Positions 58,506 through 64,000 of a stretch of DNA of 64,000 bases are shown piece after piece. The DNA is from CAXTPV01 sp965276715 (GTDB lineage: Bacteria; Pseudomonadota; Alphaproteobacteria; Acetobacterales; Acetobacteraceae). Below the pieces are notes generated by a model that did no database searches, was not told the DNA's origin, and was given only the letters and a program-made list of their open reading frames with translations. The translations under genes and the position numbers were made by a program. The first letter of the stretch is position 1. The number at the start of each line of letters is the position of its first letter. Location: contig OZ255622.1 in the NCBI GenBank assembly GCA_965276715.1, positions 558,001 through 622,000 of the forward strand, in the 5' to 3' direction.

Positions 58506-58997
58506 TCACGGGACGATGGGCTGGCCGAATGGCCTATTGAGCCGGACGATCGCGAGGTTGAGGACCGAGGCGAACGAGACCCAGAGGAAGTAGGGAGCGA
58601 GCAGCCAGGCCGCGGTCCGCGCACGATCGTCAAAAGCGACGATCAGGGCCAGAATCGACAGCCAGAGCGGTAGAACCTCGATCAGCGCCCAGTCCGGCCG
58701 CCTCATCTTGAAGAACAAGCCACTCCAGGCTGCATTAAGGACGCCGTTGATCGCGAACAGGCCGAGCGTCGCGACCCGCTCGGCCGGTGTCGCCGCCGAG
58801 CGCCAGGCAATGACGGAAGCTGCGACGCACAACAGCCCAATCGCCGTCCAGGCCGGCCCGAACAACCAGGCCGGCGGATTCCAGGACGGTTTCCGCAGGC
58901 GCAGGTACCAGGTCGTGACCTCGGTGACCGTCAGCGCGAACCCCACCCCCAGGACCATGGACATGCAGGCGAAGGCGATGATGGTCTGATGGATCAC
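58506..58997 (-). CDS. tspO: tryptophan-rich sensory protein (TspO/MBR family)
   Basis: The 163-residue inner or outer membrane protein starts at GTG 58997, overlapping the bchP stop (GTGA). It has five hydrophobic helices and the family signature KPSWNPPAWLFGPAWTAIG near residue 42, then NAAWSGLFFKMRRPDWAL near 100 and APYFLWVSFASVLNLAIVRL near 135. In Rhodobacter, TspO (CrtK) tunes photosynthesis gene expression with oxygen through porphyrin intermediates. Its place after bchP in an overlapping chain fits that role. Confidence 0.92.
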   Translation of the reverse strand: MIHQTIIAFACMSMVLGVGFALTVTEVTTWYLRLRKPSWNPPAWLFGPAWTAIGLLCVAASVIAWRSAATPAERVATLGLFAINGVLNAAWSGLFFKMRRPDWALIEVLPLWLSILALIVAFDDRARTAAWLLAPYFLWVSFASVLNLAIVRLNRPFGQPIVP

Positions 58998-60196
58998 GTA
59001 GAGGCGAGGCCGGTCAGATGCGCCATGTTCTTCATGAAGATCCTGAGATGGACGATAGGCTTCGCACGGACCAGTTCCTTGGTCATGTAGGCGGCCCAGG
59101 TCAGTGACTGCACGTCGGGATCGCGGCAGATGCTGACGAAGCGCTCGCGCCTGGCGTCGCTCGCATACCAGAAGCGCTGCATGATGCCGAGAATGCGGAA
59201 CACCTGCCTGTGGTTCCGCATGAACTCGATCCGGGCAGTGCGAAGCGCACGCGCGTTGCCGGTGTCGAGGAAGCAATCCACCGCTCCGCAAGCGAGCCGA
59301 CCGCCGAGCATGGCGTAGTACAGACCTTCGCCCGATGCGGGTGCCACAACGCCCGCGGCATCGCCGGCGAGAACAACGTTCCTTCCGTCATCCCAGCGGC
59401 GGAGCGGCTTGAGCGGGATGGGCGCGCCCTCGCGGCGTATGGTCTCGGCGCCGGCAAGACCCGTTGCCTCACGAAGCTGGGCCGTCGCGGGCCGGAGCGG
59501 GAAGCCCTTCTGCATGCTGCCCAGGCCGATGCTCGTGGTCTGCCCGTGCGGGAACACCCAGCCATAGAAATCAGGCGAAACCTTGCCTTCGTAATGGACC
59601 TGGCAGACCGAAGCCTCCGCGTCGGCGGGGGTGCGGACAATCTCGTGGTAGGCAAAGACATAGCGCATGCGATCCGCGCCGGAAATCTTGGCCGCGCGCG
59701 CGACGCGGGATTTGGCGCCGTCAGCGCCCACGAGCGCTCGGGCCCGCAGCGTGAACGAAACGCCCTCGCCTTTCGACGAGGCTTCCCGGCAACGGACCAG
59801 GATCGTGCCATCCGGCTGCCGCTCGAGACTCTCGAAAACGCCGCGGCGACGCTCCGCACCCGACATCGCCGCCCGATGGCGCAGCCACTCGTCGAAGTGC
59901 TCGCGGTCCACCATGCCCACGAAACCATCGCCGATCGGCATGTCGGCGGAACGATGCGACGGGGCATAGACCCGCGCCGAACGGGCCTTGGCGACCAGGA
60001 GTTCGTCGGGAATATCGAAGTCCTGGATCAGCCGCGGCGGGATCGCGCCACCGCATGGCTTGATCCGACCGCCCCGATCGAGCAGCAGGACCTTGCGCCC
60101 TCGCCGCGCGAGATCGTGCGCGGCCGTGGCACCCGATGGACCGCCTCCGACGACGACGACGTCATAGACCTGCGGCCCGTCTTGCATGGCGGTCAT
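58994..60196 (-). CDS. bchP: geranylgeranyl reductase of bacteriochlorophyll synthesis
   Basis: BchP reduces the geranylgeranyl tail of bacteriochlorophyll to phytyl. The 400-residue FAD protein starts at ATG 60196, overlapping the bchG stop (ATGA), with GGA just upstream. It has the FAD motif DVVVVGGGPSGATAAHDLAR, the KPCGGAIPPRLI motif near residue 48, FYGWVFPHGQTTSIGLGS near 205 and NVVLAGDAAGVVAPASGEGL near 270. All are typical of BchP/ChlP. Confidence 0.95.
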   Translation of the reverse strand: MTAMQDGPQVYDVVVVGGGPSGATAAHDLARRGRKVLLLDRGGRIKPCGGAIPPRLIQDFDIPDELLVAKARSARVYAPSHRSADMPIGDGFVGMVDREHFDEWLRHRAAMSGAERRRGVFESLERQPDGTILVRCREASSKGEGVSFTLRARALVGADGAKSRVARAAKISGADRMRYVFAYHEIVRTPADAEASVCQVHYEGKVSPDFYGWVFPHGQTTSIGLGSMQKGFPLRPATAQLREATGLAGAETIRREGAPIPLKPLRRWDDGRNVVLAGDAAGVVAPASGEGLYYAMLGGRLACGAVDCFLDTGNARALRTARIEFMRNHRQVFRILGIMQRFWYASDARRERFVSICRDPDVQSLTWAAYMTKELVRAKPIVHLRIFMKNMAHLTGLAST

Positions 60197-61095
60197 CCTT
60201 TGAGGGCGAAGGCGGTGACCAGCATCCCCAGCACATAGAGGCTGGTCCCGGTGCCGTTGTACCAAGGGGTGCGACCGCGCGGGTCAGCCAGCAGTCGGCG
60301 CATCAGCAGAAGCTGGGCCGCTAGAAGAGCGCCCACGATCGAGGCGTGGATCGGTCTGTGATACGCCACGAGAAAGGCGACCACGAGAAGCTGCGCGGTC
60401 GCCATCACGATGCATGCGATCCGGCACGCGAGATCAGGTCCGAGACGCGCCGGCAGCGAGCCGAGACCCATCTGCCGATCGCCGTCGATCGACTTGAAGT
60501 CGTTCAGCGTCATGATGCCGTGCGCGCCAAGGCTGTAGAGCAGGGCTGCGGTGATGACGGCCGGCCCCGGCACGCGCCCATCGAGACATAAGGCGGCGCC
60601 GGCGAACCAGGGAAGTCCCTCGTACGACAAGCCGCAGGCGAGCGCGCTCCACCAGCCGTTACGCTTGAGACGAATCGGCGGCGCGCTGTAGAGCCATGCC
60701 AGGATCAGGCCGACAAGGGCGGCGATCGCGACGATCGGCCCGAGAGTCGACGCGAGGCCGAGAGAGATCGCGCTCCACAGACAGGCAATCCACAAGCCCC
60801 AGCGCCCGGGAATGCGACCGGAAGGGATCGGCCGGTCCGGCTCGTTGATCGCGTCAACATGCCGGTCATACCAGTCGTTGATCGCCTGGCTGGCGCCGCA
60901 GGCCAAAGGCCCGGCCAGGATCAGGCCGCTGACCACCAGCGTCCAGCGCGTCCCGCCTGCCGACAGGACGCCGCAGCCGAACGCCCAGATCGGCGGGAAC
61001 CAGGTGATCGGCTTGAGAAGCTGCAGGACAGCGCGCGCGCTCGGCAGCCGGACCGCCAGTGCCGGCTCGAGCGCGGCCGAGCCGGGCCGCGCCAT
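60193..61095 (-). CDS. bchG: bacteriochlorophyll synthase
   Basis: BchG attaches a geranylgeranyl or phytyl chain to bacteriochlorophyllide. The 300-residue UbiA-type membrane prenyltransferase starts at ATG 61095, which overlaps the ppsR stop (TGATG; a GTG lies just before). The first prenyl-diphosphate site is SQAINDWYDRHVDAINEPDR near residue 68. The second is TLNDFKSIDGDRQMGLGSLP near 197. About eight to nine membrane helices are present. LYSAPPIRLKRNGWW and YEGLPWFAGAALC fit BchG. Confidence 0.95.
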   Translation of the reverse strand: MARPGSAALEPALAVRLPSARAVLQLLKPITWFPPIWAFGCGVLSAGGTRWTLVVSGLILAGPLACGASQAINDWYDRHVDAINEPDRPIPSGRIPGRWGLWIACLWSAISLGLASTLGPIVAIAALVGLILAWLYSAPPIRLKRNGWWSALACGLSYEGLPWFAGAALCLDGRVPGPAVITAALLYSLGAHGIMTLNDFKSIDGDRQMGLGSLPARLGPDLACRIACIVMATAQLLVVAFLVAYHRPIHASIVGALLAAQLLLMRRLLADPRGRTPWYNGTGTSLYVLGMLVTAFALKG

Positions 61096-62540
61096 CACGG
61101 CTCGTCTCCGGCATCGTCGAGGTCACCGAGACCGTAGCGGCGCAGCTTCACATAGAGGCTCTGCCGGCTGAGACCGAGCATCTCGGCCGCCGACGCACGA
61201 TTGTCGCCCGTCAGTTCGAGCGCGGCTTCGATGCACAGCCGCTCGATCACGTCGGTCGCGTCGCGCACGAGGTCCTTGAGCGAAACCCGGCCGATCAGCT
61301 CAGTGAGCTGCTCGACGGAACGTGGCATCACCCCGTTCGATTCGGCCGAAGCGGCCGCCGGCTCCTCGAGCCGTCGGCCGACATCGCGGATCGCGAACCC
61401 GTACGACGGCAGTTCGGCGCCAAAGACCGCGACGGCTGAAATCTCCACCTCGGTCGCCAGACCGCCGGCGCCGCGCACCGTCGTCCGGAACAACCGCACC
61501 GCGCCGCGCTGGCGAAGGTTGGCGAGCAGGACAGGAACGTCCACCCCCGGCTGCCCGACCCACTCCTCGAGACTGGCGCCACGCGCCTGATCCCCGCTCG
61601 GCAACTGCGCCATCGCCAGAAACGCGCTGTTGACGGCCAGGATGTTGCCCTCAGGCCCGGTAAAGACGAACGCGTCGGGCGCCTGCTCGAGCGCGCTGAG
61701 CAGGCGGTCGCTCAATTCGGACGGATCGGGAGCGGCGGCCGTGCGCGGAAGAAGCCGGACGATGACGACGCTCGCCTCTTCCTCCGTCAGAAGCGACGCG
61801 GTCAGCGTGACGTCGCCGTCCTCTCCCACCGCGCCGAACAGGCGCGCACGGACCGTGTCGGCACGACCAGCGCTTCGCACGGCCGACAGGAAGCGCGTCA
61901 CCGCGGCCCGGTCACTGGTCTCGAACAGCTCGACGAAAGGTTTTCCGGCGATCCGGCGACCGCCGCTCGGCAGATGGCGACCGGCATCGTTGACCTCCGT
62001 GATTCGCAGCGTCTGCGCATCGAGGACGATCAATGGCTCCGGCGCCGTGTCGAACAGCAAACGGTAGCGGGCCTGGGCTTGACGCAGGGCCGCGTAGTCG
62101 CGGCTGATCGCCTGCTGGGCGTCGACGAGACGTTGCTGGAGCGCCGCGAACGGGCGCAGGTCCCGGCCGAAAGCGATGATCGGGCCGCCCTGACGGGTGC
62201 GGATGGCGGCGTATTCGACCGCCACGCCGGACCCGTTGGAAGCGGCATGATTGAGATGGCGGAGCTGCGGATCCCGATCCTTGGCCGCCGCGTCAAGCAG
62301 GGCCGCGGCTTTCGGACGACTCTCGACGGTGACCATGTCCGACAGCTTCCGGCCGAGCCAGGACCCCGAATCCTTCAGTGCCCCCTCGAGGTCGCTGTCG
62401 CGGAAGGCGAGGTCGCGGACGGTCCCGTCGCTGTCCAGCACCAGGGCCACGTCGGCGGCCGCTTCGATCAGGCGCGACGCGTCCTCGGTGTCCAGCGTTC
62501 CGAGCGACGACAGGGGCTGGGCGAACCGGCTCCCCCTCAT
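61095..62540 (-). CDS. ppsR: photosynthesis gene repressor PpsR/CrtJ
   Basis: PpsR represses bch, crt and puc genes under oxygen by binding TGT-N12-ACA sites. The 481-residue protein starts at ATG 62540, in the junction GTGATG with the ppaA stop. Three PAS-type regions occur near residues 22-130 (SRLIEAAADVALVLDSDG), 160-270 (FDTAPEPLIVLDAQTLRITE) and 280-390 (SALEQAPDAFVFTGPEGNIL). A Fis-type helix-turn-helix closes the protein (ALELTGDNRASAAEMLGLSR, QSLYVKLRRYGL). Only one cysteine is present, near residue 436 just before that helix, whereas Rhodobacter proteins have a pair. Confidence 0.93.
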   Translation of the reverse strand: MRGSRFAQPLSSLGTLDTEDASRLIEAAADVALVLDSDGTVRDLAFRDSDLEGALKDSGSWLGRKLSDMVTVESRPKAAALLDAAAKDRDPQLRHLNHAASNGSGVAVEYAAIRTRQGGPIIAFGRDLRPFAALQQRLVDAQQAISRDYAALRQAQARYRLLFDTAPEPLIVLDAQTLRITEVNDAGRHLPSGGRRIAGKPFVELFETSDRAAVTRFLSAVRSAGRADTVRARLFGAVGEDGDVTLTASLLTEEEASVVIVRLLPRTAAAPDPSELSDRLLSALEQAPDAFVFTGPEGNILAVNSAFLAMAQLPSGDQARGASLEEWVGQPGVDVPVLLANLRQRGAVRLFRTTVRGAGGLATEVEISAVAVFGAELPSYGFAIRDVGRRLEEPAAASAESNGVMPRSVEQLTELIGRVSLKDLVRDATDVIERLCIEAALELTGDNRASAAEMLGLSRQSLYVKLRRYGLGDLDDAGDEP

Positions 62541-63430
62541 CACGGCCGTCTCGGACGGATCAGGCGATCGGCCTGTGCGAGCGCACTCGCGGCGTCGGAC
62601 GCGGTCGCGTCGGCGCCGACGAGCGATGCGAGATCAGGACGATCGATGAGTGCCGGACCGCCGACCATGATGACCAGGTCGGAATTGCAGGAGGACCGGC
62701 GCGCGAGCTCGATGCAGCGGCCGAGCCGCGTCAGATGAAATTCGCTGCCGAGCGAGAAACCGAGCAGATCGACATGAGCGGACGCGACCTTGCGCTGGAC
62801 ATCGACGGCATTGCGAATCCGCGGTGTCTGGGCGCTCCATCCCGAGGCCCGGAAGAAGGCGGCCAGCATCGAGAGGCCAAACGAATGCTGTTCCCCCGGC
62901 GTGGTGACCAGCAGGGCCGCGGGCGCCAACGCCGGAGAAGCAGACGCGACCTCGATGTCAGGGGCGAGGCCGCGGAAGATGAGCTGGAGCTGGTCGGTGG
63001 CGAGGGTGACGTCGGAGAACGAGACGATATCGGCGACCCAGAGATCGCCGAGGTGGCGCGCGGCGCCGGTCAGGAGATGCAGACAGAGCGTCTCGACGCT
63101 GACACCGGCGTCACGCAGTCGCGCCACGACGCCTGCCGCCTCTCCTGCCGCGCCCTTCAGCAAGATGTCGGCGAATGCCTCGACCGCGTCCTGCGTCGGT
63201 GCATCGGCGGGAACCGGCGTCGCCGGTGCCGGGACGATCAGGCGCGCGGCGGCGGGATTCGTCGCGGCCGGCGCCGGAAGCGATGCCAGAAGCCTGGGGA
63301 CAATGTCATTCTCGACCAGTCGGGCAAGGATCGCGGCGATCCGCTGCCGTCGCTGGTCCACATCGGCGAAGCTGGATTTTTTCGCGTCTTGCGCCAGCGG
63401 CAGACGGACGACTCTATTGCTGTTTGACAA
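62540..63430 (-). CDS. ppaA: PpaA/AerR-type regulator with SCHIC domain
   Basis: PpaA/AerR partners PpsR and senses light or oxygen through a bound cofactor (cobalamin in AerR). The 296-residue form starts at TTG 63430, which has GAGGAGG 6 bases upstream; ATG 63493 and 63469 would give longer forms. Residues about 110-170 are helical (LRDAGVSVETLCLHLLTGAA, RHLGDLWVADIVSFSDVTLA). A B12-binding-like Rossmann half follows (ALLVTTPGEQHSFGLSMLAA, HVDLLGFSLGSEFHLTRLG, DLVIMVGGPALIDRP). It heads the overlapping chain with ppsR, bchG, bchP and tspO. Confidence 0.88.
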   Translation of the reverse strand: MSNSNRVVRLPLAQDAKKSSFADVDQRRQRIAAILARLVENDIVPRLLASLPAPAATNPAAARLIVPAPATPVPADAPTQDAVEAFADILLKGAAGEAAGVVARLRDAGVSVETLCLHLLTGAARHLGDLWVADIVSFSDVTLATDQLQLIFRGLAPDIEVASASPALAPAALLVTTPGEQHSFGLSMLAAFFRASGWSAQTPRIRNAVDVQRKVASAHVDLLGFSLGSEFHLTRLGRCIELARRSSCNSDLVIMVGGPALIDRPDLASLVGADATASDAASALAQADRLIRPRRP

Positions 63431-63539
63431 TCGGCCCTCCTCAGCGCGTGGCCGTGCGGCTCGGTCCATCCTGGGTTGCGCCGCACCGGCCATCCGGGCC
63501 CTCCTCGGTGGACGAATATGACGCGAAGCGGAGCGTCAG

Positions 63540-63573
63540 TGTCAATCAGGAGTTACGTCAATCGCGCTTGACA
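63540..63573. promoter_or_regulatory. two tandem PpsR-type operators, overlapping a -35-like TTGACA
   Basis: Two near-matches to TGT-N12-ACA lie back to back. Site one is TGTCAATCAGGAGTTACG (63540-63557; ACG instead of ACA). Site two is CGTCAATCGCGCTTGACA (63556-63573; CGT instead of TGT), with an internal GTCAA/TTGAC inverted repeat. TTGACA at 63568-63573 could be the -35 element for bchF; no convincing -10 was found 17 bases on. The sites sit between divergent ppaA and bchF, so PpsR may control both. The PpsR consensus is established; binding here is inferred. Confidence 0.6.
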
Positions 63574-63667
63574 CTTTTCCGGGCTGAGCCGTAGCGTTCC
63601 TTCCGTCGGCGTCGTCGACACAGGTCGCGCAAGTCGTGGCGGGACGCTTGGACACGGAGGGACGCGC

Positions 63668-64000
63668 ATGCTCTCGACCATCGGCGAGTTCGTCGGCGTT
63701 TACGATTGCTCCCCCTGGTCGGCCACGACCGGCCGGCGTCAAGGCGAAACGCATGCGACATCTGCGCCAACCCGGGGTCGATCATCATCCGCGCCGCTCT
63801 ACACCCCCGAACAGCGCCGCCTCCGTGACGAGAGCGCCTGGACGACCATCCAGGGCGTGCTGGCGCCGGTGCAGTTCGCGGCCTTCCTCGTCAGCGTCGT
63901 CCTGGTGCTCCGGTTCGTGGCCACCGGCCACGGTTATGGTCTCGCGACCGGATCGATTCTGGTCAAGACCGCACTGCTCTACACCATCATGATCACCGGT
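63668..64000 (+). CDS. bchF: 2-vinyl bacteriochlorophyllide hydratase, N-terminal part (cut by window edge)
   Basis: BchF hydrates the 3-vinyl group of (bacterio)chlorophyllide on the way to bacteriochlorophyll a. Only the first 111 codons are in the window. ATG 63668 has GGAGGG 6 bases upstream. After about 41 unusual N-terminal residues comes the family opening PLYTPEQRRLRDESAWTTIQ, then GVLAPVQFAAFLVSVVLVL and FVATGHGYGLATGSILVKTA, with membrane helices. In other phototrophs BchF starts close to the LYTPEQRR block, so a later start or a real extension must be considered. It begins the next plus-strand bch operon. Confidence 0.9.
   Translation, partial: MLSTIGEFVGVYDCSPWSATTGRRQGETHATSAPTRGRSSSAPLYTPEQRRLRDESAWTTIQGVLAPVQFAAFLVSVVLVLRFVATGHGYGLATGSILVKTALLYTIMITG

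Noticed and set aside
1..64000. CRISPR arrays and rRNA genes
   Set aside because: No regularly spaced direct repeats and no rRNA-like sequence were seen in the window.

Overview
The window is GC-rich throughout, with tightly packed genes and many stop/start overlaps. Its right end carries a bacteriochlorophyll/carotenoid gene block (crtI, tspO, bchP, bchG, ppsR, ppaA, bchF). Together with a rhizobial-type L-rhamnose locus and alphaproteobacterial-style intergenic repeats (CTAGAGC... motifs), this points to an anoxygenic phototrophic or aerobic-anoxygenic alphaproteobacterium. I cannot fix the order or genus from sequence alone.

Layout. 0-4.5 kb: the start of galU (runs off the left edge), a malic enzyme with a phosphotransacetylase domain, tRNA-Leu(GAG), lipB and an AraC regulator. 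4.5-9.1 kb: a GH4 glycosidase operon with a sugar ABC importer that lacks its ATPase. 9.1-16.2 kb: a LolA-like protein coupled to a double-domain GT2 glycosyltransferase, folD, and a three-gene operon of an FNT channel, an aldo/keto reductase and an unknown GT-A-like protein. 16.1-26.4 kb: a complete L-rhamnose island, rhaRSTPQK on the minus strand and rhaD-rhaI on the plus strand, with a candidate operator in front of rhaR. 26.4-32.4 kb: two small hypothetical genes, tRNA-Ser(UGA), a divergent glycosyltransferase, and an ATP-grasp/alpha-E pair. 32.5-36 kb: a second ribose-type ABC importer. 36-40.9 kb: ureDABCEFG, almost entirely overlapping. 40.9-46 kb: housekeeping and membrane genes, including three convergent pairs (two here, one at 9.1 kb) that end on a single shared CTAG.

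46-54 kb is an eroded accessory zone. It holds a frameshifted GNAT acetyltransferase, an AT-richer orphan secreted protein beside an IS66 remnant, a DUF4160/DUF2442 pair whose second gene has a premature stop, a dehydrogenase frameshifted in its NAD-binding loop, a LysE-type exporter with a deletion facing a MerR regulator across a perfect 30-bp palindrome, a secreted phosphoesterase, and a LysR gene with two frameshifts next to an intact epimerase. 54-56.4 kb holds an SDR translationally coupled to a small secreted protein, a DUF2721 membrane protein and an MntR-like regulator.

56.5-64 kb is the edge of the photosynthesis gene cluster. ppaA, ppsR, bchG, bchP and tspO run on the minus strand as one chain in which each start overlaps the previous stop, so redox/light regulators and late bacteriochlorophyll enzymes are probably co-translated. 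crtI follows further downstream. Two imperfect PpsR-type operators lie back to back between ppaA and the divergent bchF. PpsR itself has only one cysteine, which matters for models of its redox sensing.
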